A DNA stretch of 64,000 bases. Origin: Gorsachius magnificus (taxonomy: Eukaryota; Chordata; Aves; Pelecaniformes; Ardeidae). The first letter of the stretch is position 1. Every line of letters begins with the position of its first letter. Location of the stretch: positions 71,892,612 through 71,956,611 of the forward strand of contig CM067084.1 in the NCBI GenBank assembly GCA_034008185.1. The letters are read 5' to 3'. The translations under genes were made by a program, and so were the position numbers. Under the pieces are notes generated by a model. That model searched no databases. It was not told where the DNA came from and worked only from the letters and a program-made list of their open reading frames with translations. Below are positions 38,501-51,751 of the stretch, piece by piece.

Positions 38501-41500
38501 AATTATCAGACAAGCCTTTGTCACTTCAAAATCGAATGCCCCGTTGTAAACAAAGGAAGCATGCTAAAAACCAGGTTATAGAACAGAAGCTGAGCATCCC
38601 TGAGGCAAGCTGCCGTTCTGTCCTCCCCACTGGGAGGTATTAATGCCACCTAACTGTTCATCCATTCGGCTCTACATGGCAGTGGAGGCAATGCCACACC
38701 TTTGAGCAGCACCCAGAGGTCGCTGGTTTTAGACAGTAGAGCTTTGATCTTGCACTACAGGATCCAACGCAGCATAAAGGCTGGTCCAGGAGGCACAACT
38801 GAAATGAAAACTGAAAAAAAAATCCAGAAGAAAAACATCTGACCTTTCCAGAACTGGATATCCCCGTTCAACAAGAGCCCCCATAAAGAGTGAGACATCT
38901 TGCAGCACCGGGAGTCAGAGTCATGGCTTTGGCTCAGAGCAGAGTGCTGAAAGACCCAGATAAGCACATAAGTGGGATTTGTATGTAACAACCTTATTTA
39001 TGTATGTAACAGCCTTATTCTGAGTCTTCCAACCCACCGGCCACGACCACCTGAAAAGCCAACAATAAATCTCTTGACCACTACATGCCATAAGCACAGA
39101 AATGGGAATCTTCTCAAAGTGAAGATGACAGATAATGCCAAATAGATGTTGAAACTGGCAGATGGCTTGAAGGGGAAGAAAAAAAAAAAAAAGTATTACG
39201 GTAATTAAAACAGTATCACAATATATATGCACACATTAGCCAAATTAGGCTTTCATGAGTGGTTTTAATTCTGGAATGTCCTATGTTTTTGTGTTTTCTT
39301 TGCCATCTTGAAATTCTTTTAATATATTTATTTAAAGAAAAAAAATACTTTCCTTTATAGATATCCATCAGATAATTAACGGTATTTTTTGAATGCCTTA
39401 CATATATACAGAAGCCCTCCATATTTCAGTATTATTGACTTAAGAAAAAAGTTAAGTGATTAGAAATATCTTCAGAAACTGCCAGTGAAGGCATTGATGT
39501 CCTAATCTGTAGAGTTCTGGGATATCTGTGACCTTTCTGAATGAAATGGGGCAATGCAAATAGAGAAAGACTGGAGAATGCTGCATGACTTGTGGGGTTA
39601 GAATTTTTTTTTTTTTTAATTGTAGATTTTAAATCAAGAATTAACATAGAAAATAAAACCAGATTTCTTTCATATTAGTCATAATAGCAAAACCTGAAAC
39701 CATTGAATGTAAAAGCAGAACTAGACTCCAAGTCTCTGCTGAGTAGGCATTGCCTATGAAAGGTGCATAAATTCCAAGACTTAGAGGAGCATTGGTGAAA
39801 GGACATCTTGAAACAAAATAGCTTCCGCTTCCATCTTCACATGGGTTCCTGAAGCTTGCCAGGATGCTCATGTGTTGTAGAGTATTGGCAGCAAAAGTTT
39901 TTCTGAAGAAGAAAACGCAGCTGTTCTCAAGATATATTCTAAAGATCCAGAAAAAAAATAATTAAAATGTTACATTCCCATGGCCACAGGAGTGGAAGGA
40001 GATCACATAATTAAATTGTCTTTTAGTTTTAAGTTGTTAGTCAGGTATGAAATCAATAACATCCATTTTAAATGAAAAATTGAACTAAGTGTGCCTTTAG
40101 ACAAGCGTATCTGAGTCTGCTAGAAACAGAGTTATGGGAGAAGATATGGATGGCTTGTAGATGGCAGCTTTGCCATCAGGTACATCAGATAATTAGTGAC
40201 GACACAGCTGCCTACCATGATCTTTTTCTGCATATAAGTCATGCCTGACCAGCAGGATTCATCCTCCAGTGAAAGAATGTTATTGCCCAGTTCTGTGAAA
40301 GCTTAATATTTCTGGACAGCAGTTCCAGGAACAAGATACCAAAACACTTGCTGAACTAATTTCTCATGGCTAAACATGATGGCTTATGTAATACTTGCAT
40401 GTCCAAATTACCAAAGGGTTTTATTCCTGAAAGTCAGTGCCAAATAAATGACTTTGTCACTTATTCATCGTTCACTGTCTACAATGTAAGTAAGGCAAAC
40501 ATCAGAGTTAGGGAAATAATATTCTGTTCCTCATCAGGAGGGAGGTCTCCTTGTCTCAGAGGAAACTGGAATTGTATAATCTTTTGCAAACCTCATTTGA
40601 AAATAATTTTATTTCTCAGTCCTTTCTGACTTCACAAATACTAATCAATGTTAGCATATTAATCACTGATTTCTTCATACAAAGCAATAGTTGTGCCTCA
40701 ACATACCAATTGTTCTGGCAGCTCAATCATAAAAATATTGTACATTCAGATATGCAAACTAACAGATTCAAAAAGAAAGATAAGATTTTGAAACTCACCT
40801 CTACATTACAAGGGACACAACTTCCTGGTTTTAGGTGGTGCTCAGATCCCATATTACCACCTCAGTGCTCCTGATGCTGTGGGTACCCAGACAGTTTGGA
40901 AACACAGCCCTCACAATTTCATCTCAAATATCAGCCAATCTAAGTGGAATCGGCAGCCACAGTTTAGCATCTAGTGGGTTTCAGACACGAGATCGCGTCT
41001 CATGAACTGATAACTCTTCAGGCTCAGTCCGTACATTTCTAGCACTACACAAGCTGATGGCTAAACAACATGACAGACATTTATTTGGCTGAAAGACTAT
41101 GCCAGAGCTGCACTTGCTCAGTTCTCCAGTACAGGATGCCAATAGGGATTACAGCCATGGATGGTACAATCCTAGAGTAACTTTATTTCAAAGAAATAAA
41201 TAGATCTTTATCCAGAAATCCATCATTTGAAGACTCCAATGTAAAACGGGTCTCAGCTGGCCTCTCCTCCATCTTCCAGCATTGTCCGTGAACGGACACA
41301 TCAAAGCAATGACACAAAGCAGGTAATCGCAAATGTCATTGCCTTGTCAGAAGACAGTGCCTCTGCAAAGCTGCACTGTGCTCATTTTAGTCATAACGTC
41401 TTGAAAGAAAAAGGCTTGTGCCTTGTGAAAGTCAAAGAGGTATTCTTACATATACAGCCCTAGCAATGGATTCAGTTAAATGCACGTTACTGATCTAAAG

Positions 41501-42724
41501 TCTGAAAGCTGTAATATAGCAATATTTACTGAATGGTACCTGGAAGAGGGGAAAGTGTTCACACTTGTTTATTTTGCTCAGAACCCACGGGTTTAGAGGA
41601 TGATCCTAACTGCTTTGTAAATTAAACAGCAGCTGTGATTTGATTGAAATGACCCAAGTAATTTAACCCATCATTAAAGCTGTTTTTTAGAACTGCAAAG
41701 CAACAAAGGTAATCTTCGGTTGGCAACACGCCATCATATTTTAAAAGATTCACTATGGCCACGGGGCCAGGACCCTGTGTATATTGTTCCTCACCTAAAC
41801 TGTCAAGCTTAGCAGCATTCATGATGTAGAACACCTATTCAGAAAACATCTGATGTGTTTGCATCAGCCCTGAAGTTCCCCTCTTCTGTTTCACAAATCA
41901 GTTTTCCAGTTCAGTCAAATGAAGAACATTTGTGAAATGTTTATTTCTAAGGACAATTGTCCTCTACCCATCGCAGCGACAACTCGAGAAATGAGAAGCA
42001 AGCAATAGATTACCTTGGTAAAACCTCCCCACCTTGTGAAGCCCCTCCAAATTCTTAAAAATTGTGCTTATTTTGATAAGCACCCTTCTTCATTTTGCAG
42101 TATATTTCATTATGCTATTCACATTTGAACTAACACGTGCAATATTTTACAGTCTTTTTTTTTTCCTACAAGGTACAAGGCCTGCTTTTTCTATCACTTA
42201 CTCCCAGGTGACTCCACTGGTAGCTAAGGAGATGCTTCTGATTTTTGTCCACCAATATAAGAAAAAGTCAGAATCAGACTCATAATTTCCTCAGTATTAT
42301 TAGATTTATGATCTCCTTAGTTTTCTGAATATTTCTACTTCTTAGCTTATATCCATTATTGTCTTACATCTATTATTGTTACAATATCATCTTTGCAGGA
42401 AGACAAATAGAAAGGTAGTCAGCAACGCCCTGCTTGGTTATTCACATGAAGCTTTAATAACTTTTACTAGTTTTTGCTCAATATTTCCATTAAAAATATA
42501 CTTTCTTGGATGCAGGTTGCTTCTAGAAAACAAAGCTAAATTTTACTGCAACATGAAATAATTTCTTTTCTGCTGTAAGTCAGGGCACATAAAATATTAA
42601 AAAAGTTTTCCCACTATAAGTGCTAAGGCATTTTGTTAATCTGCTGCAGTTTTTTAGTGATTTAAAAAGGTCACAAGCTTCTTTACGAAGTTTATAGTAC
42701 AGTGCACTGGCATCCTTCCACCAA
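35551..42724. other. 7.2 kb unique non-coding DNA
   Basis: No gene or element boundary supported. A 21-bp tandem duplication at 38980-39020, a poly(A) run near 39180-39193 and a poly(T) run near 39606-39619 are present. Frames to about 120 codons near 37828-38257 overlap in two frames and look like chance. Confidence 0.5.
38980..39020. repeat. Imperfect 21-bp tandem duplication
   Basis: The unit TGTATGTAACAACCTTATTTA is followed by TGTATGTAACAGCCTTATTC, with two substitutions and one base missing at the end. Confidence 0.85.
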
Positions 42725-42727
42725 CCG

Positions 42728-42785
42728 ACACAATGCAGCCCTCTCTGAAGTCAAGCGGAGCGACGCCTATTTCCACAAAACCTTC
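42728..42785. repeat. Possible ancient sauropsid interspersed repeat
   Basis: The stretch CTGAAGTCAAGCGGAGCGAC followed by GCCTATTTCCACAAAACC resembles a repeat core (TGAAGTCAATGGAG... then a TTTACACCAG-type segment) that recurs in turtles, crocodiles and birds. Recognition is by eye from a short core, without end points. The family was not named. Confidence 0.4.
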
Positions 42786-45700
42786 GGGGCTCACCGTTGT
42801 GAGCACTACTGCTCTTTATCACTCTGATTTTTCTGATCTCCTGCTCAATTTTAGTGGCACAGTCAGGGAGAGGCTGTCAATGCAGAATGTTTCTCTAATA
42901 CTAAATAGAAAGAATTTGTCATTTCAGGTAGGTATTTCGTCTTGTTATTTCTGTGCTGAGAGAATAACAACAATTTCTCCATATGGCCAAAGTAGCTCCC
43001 TAGTAGAGATTGCCTAAGAAGAGAGCTTTGTCTTTCTTACTGGGATTATATTGTCTGTGAGTTTTGTTTTGTCTTTTGGTTTCATGCCAAGAACTTTAAA
43101 GTCAGAGTGAAATAACACAGAGGAAAAATATTAAGTGTACCTAACATACCCTCTACTCTAATATAGAGGCATTTACAATAAAAATCAACGCAATCAGGTG
43201 AAATGAAACTGTGTATGATGAGAGCATATGATAAAATATACCATGAAGTAAGGCTTAATAGGACTCTGGTGTCCTTGTACTACATGCTGCACACAATCAG
43301 AGTTGCTCTGAAACCCTGACTGCAAGATGGTACATGAGCTGGTACCCAGCCACACAACAACCAGAGCTTTGCAGCTTGCTAGTCAGCATTCATTTAGGTA
43401 TACCAGAAGAAATACTTGCTAGGAAGTAGGATTGCCCCCTTGCAAACCTGACACCCCTCTGATCTGTCAGAATCCCCTTGTAACTCAAACGTCTATAGGA
43501 TGAGGCATCAGATAGGGCAGTCAATTCCCAATCTCAGCGCTACCAAGATGTTGTACAGCTGTGCCTCATCCAATGCAAGGCTGGGTTTTTCCACATCTTC
43601 TGAAAGAGAGGAAAGAGGTAAGGCAGAAACTGGAAGCCCCCTAAAAAAGGTACTTTGGGAAGGATTATGGGCCTGGCAAGTGAATACTTCTCGGCAATTT
43701 CTGGACCAAGCCCTGCCCCTGCTGAGAACAGGAATGCCAGCAAGAACAGCACAGGGATCCTGCTGATCCTGCGTGGCTGAAATACACCACTTCAACTTCC
43801 CAGCCCCGTTCCTGTCAATAACACTGTCTGAGCAAGATAGATGTTAATTGAAAAAATTCAGTTCCATTACGGATCTTTCTTTGTCTCTTACTTGTTTGAT
43901 TCCACTCAATTTTTTTCTATGTTATTTAAAGGGCACCTGCCTACATTTTAAGAGTGAATAATCCAATAATACAACTGTAGAGCAATCTGAATTCATTGGA
44001 AAATGGATGGAAGCTGTTATATTTAATAAAAATTATTTTGTTTCTGAGCTGGCATACATATATCACTACCTTTTGTCTGCTTTTTATATAGCACTTAATG
44101 GATTAGTATTTGCATGAAATCAGCTTGCACCTAGTAGCCTTGGTGATGTGTTGGGGCTCCTCTTTTCTAGGTCTTCAGTGAAAATGAGAAAGATGGTCAC
44201 TGCTCCAGTAATTTAGAGCTGAAGTGTTAGATAAGGAACAAGAGACACAAACACCCCTGGGTACAGACAGATGGAAACAACAGAGTCAGCAGGAGAGATG
44301 GCAGCCTCTGCCTGCCAGTGGTCCCAACATCAGTGGGTTTCAGGAATAAAGAGCTGAGAGGTGTTCATGAAAGGCCCCTGGGAATCACTCGATTAGGGGT
44401 GGTTTAAGTTGCTCAATTCACCAGAAACTCAGTGCAAGTGATGAATCCTGAACACCATGTAAGAAACACAGCCAAGGAAACTACTGAGCTGTCAAATACA
44501 TGACAATCATTTGCAAAAAATCATTACATGGGTAAGGAAAACCTTTGTGAAAAAGTCAAGCTTTCTGCAAATACAGCTGTGAGTAGCTTAATATTAAAAC
44601 CTGCACAGGGGGAAGGACAGATCGAAGCAAGCTGTGGCCACAGACCTGTTCACCACAGACAGTTTTCCAAGTTCCAGGAAGGACTGTAGGGTTTGGTTTG
44701 TTGGTCAGAAATGAGTTTGTACGCTGTGCTAGTGTAAATGAATACAGAACATAAATGAATTTGGGGGACACTTCTCTGAAATGGGAGAAGGAAATGCAGT
44801 GGCTGCATGTCATCAACAACAACCTTGCTTAACCTTTTTAATTAGCAGATAAGAGAAGAAATGAGGCACATGAAAAAAAATAAATTTGGGGATTATATCT
44901 CTGATACAGTTTTACCAATCGAAAGAAAAACTATGGTTGACACAGACAGAACGATCTCGCCTACACCAGTAGTATGCAAGCAAGAATGTGAGGGAAATCA
45001 CATACCTACTCTCTGGCATTTTGCTTACTGCAAAGTTCTTAGTGCCACAGAAGGTAATGACATTTTAAAAGACTTCAACAGCGAAGCTGAAAGCAAAAGC
45101 TCTGCAGCGACTTCTAGAAACAGCTGAATGAGATGTTCTGTGGGTGATGTGTGAATTCTGTCCCTCTGGATCTGTTTATTAATCTGAAATAGAAATTACA
45201 GAACTGAATGAATCCTACAGAAATAAGTTCTTGAAGGGCCTAATCAAAGCCCATCAAGGTGGATGCGAAAGACTGCCATTTCCTTTAATAGCCTTGCCAT
45301 GAGGCTCTAAATGAATTTGCTCTGGGTGCCTGTTTCTGTGTTTATTTGCTACAAATATTCTAGCTCTTCTGGGACTGAAAAATGGAGTAAGTTAATCGTC
45401 AAAGAAAGTGAACTTTGAGTCTATGATAATATAGGCTCCAAAGGTACTAAGTTTTTTATACTAAAAATTGTATTTCTTTTAATTAGGGAATGGGGAGAAA
45501 AAGTTTGAGATACCTCTGGGGAGAGCCCAATATTCAGCAAATCATTTTATATTGAAATCGAGGCCAATGATATGTTCATATACAATCCATAAACAGAAAA
45601 TGAGTTCCTGCTTACTCTGACCTATTTTCCTTCTTTACATAATGATTTGACCTGGCCAGTTTATAGACGTAAGTCCCTAGCATTTCAGTTTGTCCAGTAT

Positions 45701-47795
45701 GACTCACATTAAATTTCCATGGTTAGAGCAAGTTCACATGTTGTCGTTGCCACTTCTGGCCCACCAGATCACACGTACCCATTTTAAGAGCTCCTCACTG
45801 AAGGTATTATTGCAACTGAAAAACAAAGAATTTACCACTCCACATGCTTATGAGCCTGAAGAAAAACATATATCATGATATCTCCTTGTGAAAGGCAAGA
45901 CTGAAGACAATATACATTTTATAAGAAAAACCAAGAGCTTCTGGAATCTGATATTTAATAGCTTTTCTCTGACCAATACACATGGTGGTGGAAGGTCACA
46001 CCGAGTGTCACATGCACTTCCACTGGCTGTAGGGCTTCACAAGCTCCTGTGCTAATGTACACTCAGTAGATGCATCCCTGCCTACCAGAATAGTCATAGT
46101 GTTCATCCCTGCAGGGAATATATTCCCAAATGCAAAAAAGCCGTTTTCTCAGCTGGTAGGAAAAAGCAGGCTAATATTTCTACTTTAGTCTTACTGTCTG
46201 GTTGAGGGATGAAAGTTGCATCCATATTTGAGTCTGCAGTCTAGCTAATTCCTATGGCAAAAGGCACATATGCATCATTACGTAAGTCCAATGGCCCATA
46301 GATTGCAGAACAGTTGGACATACAGAAATAACATATTTTAAATACCCAGCAAATGCTTCAGCACCATTCTCTACATACTAAATTATTTTAGGGTGCCTTA
46401 ATACCTTACTTGCAACATCGTAACTCACTTAATTGGAGATTATTTTTGCTATATATTATGGAAATAATACATCATCCTCTACTGTCCTGGAAATAATTTT
46501 GTCATGAGTGCATTGGGAAGAACACAAGACCCATGAAGAAGATGAGGGTCCATGTTAGGTGAGCATACAGAGAATTCCTATGCTGGAAAAAAGAAACAGA
46601 GACAAGATCATGCGATTTAATTTAAAGACTTGTTCTAAAAGGTTCTGTACCAACTCTTGTCCTAGTTTATACCAACATAAATCAGAGCAAAATACACCAG
46701 CTGTAAATAATATTACACTAAATTTGGTGTAAATAATACCACATTCTGGCCTACTAATCTCACCTAACAAGTTTTCTTCTATGATGTGTGAATTATCCTA
46801 TATTATCAGCACTAGAATCTCCCAACCTTCCTCTGTTCTGACAGCTTTGATGCTCTTCAAGTTATATTTGCCAGTTCTCTTGCTGGGAATATATTGTCCT
46901 TACAGGTTTTATGTCCTTCTATACTTAATACCACTTTCTACATATGTTTATTAATTGCTTCAGTTCCAACAATCAGGTGACAGAAGACTCATTTTTTTAA
47001 ATTGCTTTTATTGGCTTGGCTGCTGCTTATGATCAGAAAGACACCCAGTCCCCATCAAGTGCTCAGAGTGATATTTCAAAAAGCAGTTGCATCCAGTAGT
47101 GTTTGAAGACATTCACTATAGATTTAGATCATATTGCCCCCTGCAAATGACAGACCATGACCATGCTGGACATAATAAGCCTATTCTTGAAACACATCAT
47201 TTGAAGTTGTTTTTTAGCCAGACTTACTTGTGAAAGGTTATTATTGGTAGCAAAATTCAAGCTTCACTTTCAGGGTGTCTTGAACCACTGAGAACCTGGT
47301 TTTGAGTGGCATAAACCACTACAGCTTCAAGAGGCTTTTGCTTGTTTGTCTCCTGGAGCTGTACTGATTTATAGCTGTGGACAATCAGGCCTACACCACT
47401 TCTGCTACTCTCACTAGGAAAGGTTTCTGCCCTCCTGTTTGCTGTATCTACCTCTTCTTCCCAGGAAATTATGCCTGATACAGATCGTCATTTTGCTGTT
47501 CTTCAGTTTTGCAGCTTTCCTCCCCCCTCCAGATCTTTTCCCTGAACAGCGATCCTACTTTAGATGTGAGTTATCACCACATCCAAGCCCTGCACCATCA
47601 TTTTCCTCCTGGATGCAATCATTAAAAAGAAAAATAATCTATCATGCTCAGTAGCAAGTTTATAAAGAAAACAGTGCATAATTTTACAAGCCAAGAAGCT
47701 CTGCTCAGCATCTTCCAAAATCTCTGCTGTGCAAAAGCCTCCTTATTTCAGGATGATTGAGACTCTTTGCCCTTTTATTAACAGCACAGTAACGT
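42786..47795. other. 5 kb unique non-coding DNA
   Basis: No supported gene. One splice-bounded open stretch at 44849-45053 is described as a finding. Near 46665-46755 there are palindromic GGTGTAAAT/TTACACC-like words that may be remnants of an old miniature inverted-repeat element, but they are too degenerate to call. Confidence 0.5.
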
Positions 47796-48164
47796 AGAAT
47801 CATAGAATCATAGAATGTTTTGGATTGGAAGGGACCCCTAGAGGTCATCTAGTCCAACCCCCCTGCAGTGAGCAGGGACACCGCTAACCAGATCAGGTTG
47901 CTCAGAGCCCCATCCAACCTGGCCTGGAATGTTCCCAGGGATGGGGCCTCCACCACCTCTCTGGGCAACCCCTTCCAGTGTTTCACCACCCTCATTGTAA
48001 AGAATTTCCTCCTTATATCCAGTCTAAACCTACCTTGTTTTAGTTTAAAACCATTGCCCCTTGTCCTGTCACAGCTGGCCCTACTAAGAAGATTTTCCCC
48101 ATCTTTCCTATAGGCCCCCTTTAGGTACTGGAAGGCTGCAATCAGGTCTCCCCGCAGCCTTCTC
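47796..48164 (-). mobile_element. CR1 LINE 3' fragment, same subfamily as the intact copy
   Basis: The forward strand begins AGAATCATAGAATCATAG, the reversed CR1 tail, and continues with the same 3' untranslated block and ORF2 C-terminus as 9401-9770. It breaks off in CCCCGCAGCCTTCTC at about 48164. The C-terminal frame ([16 protein letters not shown] to [11 protein letters not shown]) is open. The usual stop TAG has become TGG, so the frame runs on for 15 residues before closing at 47849. Differences from the intact copy are few, so both are probably young. Confidence 0.95.
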
Positions 48165-50708
48165 AATGGCTGAGGGAAACATGCAGTAGGGAAAACAGAC
48201 CCTGGTGATCCAAGGGGAGGTAGCCACTAAAGAAAGAGGTCATTGAGGGATGGAGCTTTTCTCCCATGTTTCAAATCCCCAGAGAATTAAAACAGGCCTA
48301 GATTAACCTGCACACCTGTAATAACACCACAGCTAATGATCAGAGCCCAGGGAGACAGCAAATTCAGTGCTTCATTGACTTAAATACTCACAGCAGCAGC
48401 TTCCTATTCTGCAGAAAAGGAATAAAGTCCTGGAAAGCCCCTTCCCGTCCCTTTGCTCCCTCTGGTTCTGTTTCATAAAATAAGCTGCTGCTTTGTGGAA
48501 ACCTTTGTGCAACAGCGAAGGCACCTGAAAAGAAACTTGACATGGGGGCCGGTGGAGATCAAACTCTCTCCTTTAACCCCCACAGTGCAATGTGTATTGG
48601 AAGAGGATTCTCCTGACCATGGGGAAGGATGCTGAGCATCATGCACGTTCTGTTCCTCCCTCAGCCTACCACAGACACTGCTGACCGTGCCCCCTTGCAC
48701 ACCAGGATGAAAGGGAAGATTACTCTTGTTCACACCCACCTTGAAGTAATGAAGAGAAAAACATGAAAGAGGAGGGAAATTAAACATTCAGAAGCAAAAG
48801 ATGTTAAAAAACTAAAATCACCACATTTAATGAAATTTTGTCATCACTGGAAGTCTCAGAAAAGACATGAGGAGTCAGTGACTGTGCACTACCTCTGAGA
48901 CTGCTGGAAGCAATGAATGACATCACAAAACATGCAAGAAGAAATCTTATGTCAAGTCAAACAGGAATAAAACTATATCACAGAGGATGTATGCAAATAC
49001 ATTCTAATCTTGCGATTTTTTATCTAGGAGAAAAGCAGTGGGGAGTTTTATCTACAAAATAGGACCAGAAAAATAATTATAATAAAAAGCCAACCAGAAA
49101 AAAATTTAGCTCCTGAAATGTTTTCTCCTTCACTTTGGTATGAAAGCTTTCTCCCAGTGAAAACATTCCACAGCATGGAGTTAAGTGCCTGCAGTGTTAA
49201 GAGTTGAAACTTGTGACATTTGAAAAAAAAAAGAAAGAAGGAAAAATTTCACTGTTTTGGAAATGCATTTTACATTTACCTATGCATTATTCATTAGTAA
49301 TTGCTTGCCTGTCTTTGGGCTGCAGTGGTCTCAAGTGGGATGCTAATCCCATGCCTGCAATTATTTGTCAGGGCAATCAAAGGTCACCAGACCAGAATAA
49401 CAAATTACATGTCCCAATTTGTCCAGGCAGAAGTGGAGGCTTTGGTAAAGCTTGTACGTCCTCTTCCCAGGAAGGTCTGTTAAATTAGGTCCCACCTCCA
49501 CTCCAGCCATATCTGAATTTCCCAAGTAACCAGGCACCTGGTAATTATACCAAGCCAAAATCTACTGTGCTCTGTGAAAAGCACCTCCTTCTGAAATAGC
49601 CCAATCATTCATCCACTTTCCACAGCAGAATAACACCTTTCTCATCATCTGCATCATTTCACCATGGTATCTAGGTTTGGTACTTGCTCAAACCATCATA
49701 TAAGTGGTACTACTCAGCCAGGCTGCCCTTGAAAATCTATGTGAACCAGCTATGATTGACCACTTCAGTGGTCATCTTTCATGCCTTACTCTTTTCTCCC
49801 ACCTACAGCTTTCTTCTGAGTGAAATGCAGCAAGTCCCCTACTGGAAGTGACCTCAGAGGACAGGATTAGCTCATGGTACAGAACTGCACCATTAGTAGC
49901 TTCCCCGGGTGAAGTCACTGAGGCAGAGTGGCTGCCATTTCCATTACAGCTTTGCTAATCACCTTTGTAAGGTGCTTTGCACTCAAAAGCAGTGGATAAA
50001 ATATAGGTGCCATTGCTATTATTTTCTGTTTGCTGCCTCAGGGTGAGTACAAATGTGGCCCAAAATTCAGCAGCCATCTCTTAATACCCTCAGTATGTCT
50101 TCAATTGCTTCTCCCTATCTTAATACACATTAGAGATCCCACCTGGAGATTTCTGTTCCCATCTAAAACAGCTTATATGAACGTAGAAGTAAAGGTAGGA
50201 AGGAACAGTGGCACATGAGATATGCAGTACATCACTGGCACAGACACAGATCTGCATAACAAAGAGCTTTGTACCTCTTATGAAAAGTGAATTATATGAA
50301 GCTCATACAATTTTAACCCTACCAGCTATAACATTTCTTTTAAAGCCTACATGTCAGCTTGGATAAATGACTTTGGAGAAGTGGGAACCTTGTGAGTCTC
50401 ATCATTTATTTCTGGGGGTGGCAGGCTGTAAGAGACTGCTATGCTACAAGGATGTGCGCCTCTTCACAGCAATGAAACAGAAAATATATTGCATTTTCCT
50501 AGAAGATTATCAAACTTATTAGATAACGGGACACTTGAATGTGCATTTTAATATGATCAAAAAATAAGACTGGTGAATGTCTGGTAGAAAACATTCATTG
50601 CAAAAGAATTTTCAAAAAGGAGAATTTAGGAATCGCCAGCCTATTAGTTAATCTTTTCCAGCATCACTGCTCTGAAAGGAGCTCATTTTAGAGCCTTCAG
50701 ATTAAAGA
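48165..50708. other. Unique non-coding DNA with a possible L2-like tail
   Basis: At about 49955-50025 the words TTTGTAAGGTGCTTTGCACTC and GGTGCCATTGCTATTATT recall the 3' end of L2-clade elements and the SINEs that share it. This is a short, decayed match without clear limits, so it is noted here only. No exon was supported. Confidence 0.42.
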
Positions 50709-50835
50709 CTAAAATATATCTACAGCGTGATATACCTAGATGCTATACCGTGATGATAAATCTAGTGGATATACATGAATGATATACTTATACCATTATA
50801 TACTTAGATATCTAGATATAACATGATATACTGGA
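50709..50835. repeat. Degenerate GATATA-rich repeat with a palindrome
   Basis: GATATAC-like words recur at spacings of about 20-27 bp (GTGATATACCTAGATG, GGATATACATG, ATGATATACTTATACC, TATATACTTAGATATC, CATGATATACTGG). A perfect 12-bp palindrome ATATCTAGATAT lies at 50808-50819. This looks like a decayed minisatellite or AT-rich simple repeat. It lies about 120 bp before a CR1 copy. Confidence 0.65.
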
Positions 50836-50958
50836 GTACAGCCAGCAGGTACGTATCTATGTACAGCAAGTAGACAATCAGGGCCATGGGATTATCTCCT
50901 CCCAAACATCTGTATAACCTCCTGCTATGGGATGTTGTGGCCCCTCCTGCTTATGGCC

Positions 50959-51208
50959 TGAAGTTGCGCCAGGGCAGGTTTAGGTTGGATATTAGGAAAA
51001 ATTTTTTCACTGAAAGGGTTGTCAAGCATTGGAACAGGCTGCCCAGGGAAGTGGTTGAGTCCCCATCCTTGGAGGTATTTAAAAGACATCTAGATGTGGT
51101 GCTTAAGGACATGGTTTAGTGGTGGACTTGGCAGTGCTAGGTGAATGGTTGGACTTGATGATCTTAAAGGTCTTTTCCAACCTAAACAATTCTATGATTC
51201 TATAGTTC
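50959..51208 (+). mobile_element. CR1 LINE 3' fragment, about 250 bp
   Basis: Starts at GAAGTTGCGCCAGGGCAGG and keeps the last 53 codons of ORF2 open ([39 protein letters not shown], then TAG at 51117-51119). The 3' untranslated part ends in ATTCTATGATTCTATAGTTCTATG. The subfamily differs from the intact element but resembles the copy at 7113-7530. Confidence 0.94.
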
Positions 51209-51614
51209 TATGTTCCACTACAGACTCCAACAGGAGTTAAATTTTGGATAAGGAAAACAAGAAAGAAGGAAGGAAGACAAATCATTCTAATTAGCAGCCT
51301 GCCAACACCGTGCCAAGGCTCAAGATTTCTATCAGGGTAGTGTATGTGAGCAAGAATCTGTCAGAAGCCATGGCATGCAGCAAGCACAATAGTCCTATGG
51401 CTGATGGAGGGGCAGAGGTGGGCTCTGCTGCTGGAAAAGGTGAATGGAAGCATTATCAGAACTATCTGAGCAACTTGCACTGCTTTGGCAGCTGTGGATG
51501 TAGGGCAAGCCTCTGTTCTATCTCTTCCACACATTTCTCCACATTAAGTACATGGTCTCGAGACACTTAATCATGTAGAGCACTACCAGCCAGCAGTGCT
51601 TTGTGGCATTACCT
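51209..51614. other. Unique non-coding DNA
   Basis: Short stretch between a CR1 and the repeat-flanked LTR tail; nothing recognised. Confidence 0.5.
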
Positions 51615-51649
51615 CTCATTGCCTCCTCATCTTTACCTGTGTAATTCCA
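51615..51649 (+). repeat. 35-bp direct repeat, left copy
   Basis: Begins CTCATTGCCTCCTCATCTTT and ends GTGTAATTCCA. It matches 51752-51786 at 34 of 35 positions. Confidence 0.92.
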
Positions 51650-51651
51650 GC

Positions 51652-51747
51652 AAACTATTGTCGCAGTTACCACTGAACTTTGTTAACTCACCGTTTTACA
51701 CCAATAAACCACATTATTTTTGCCTCCCTTTCACTCCATCTGCAACA
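51652..51747 (+). mobile_element. LTR family B tail fragment
   Basis: About 96 bp corresponding to 26032-26127, the last part of LTR B, including CCAATAAACCACATTATTTT with the AATAAA signal. It ends TGCAACA, where LTR B ends CACGACA. Only a few substitutions separate the two. The rest of the LTR is absent, and the fragment is flanked by direct repeats of local sequence and not by a 5-bp duplication. Confidence 0.88.
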
Positions 51748-51751
51748 ACCC

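Noticed and set aside
46665..46755. TTACACC/GGTGTAAAT words suggesting an old miniature inverted-repeat element
   Set aside because: Arms are too diverged and no flanking target duplication could be found.
49955..50025. L2-like 3' tail
   Set aside because: Short and decayed; mentioned in the interval entry but not called as an element.
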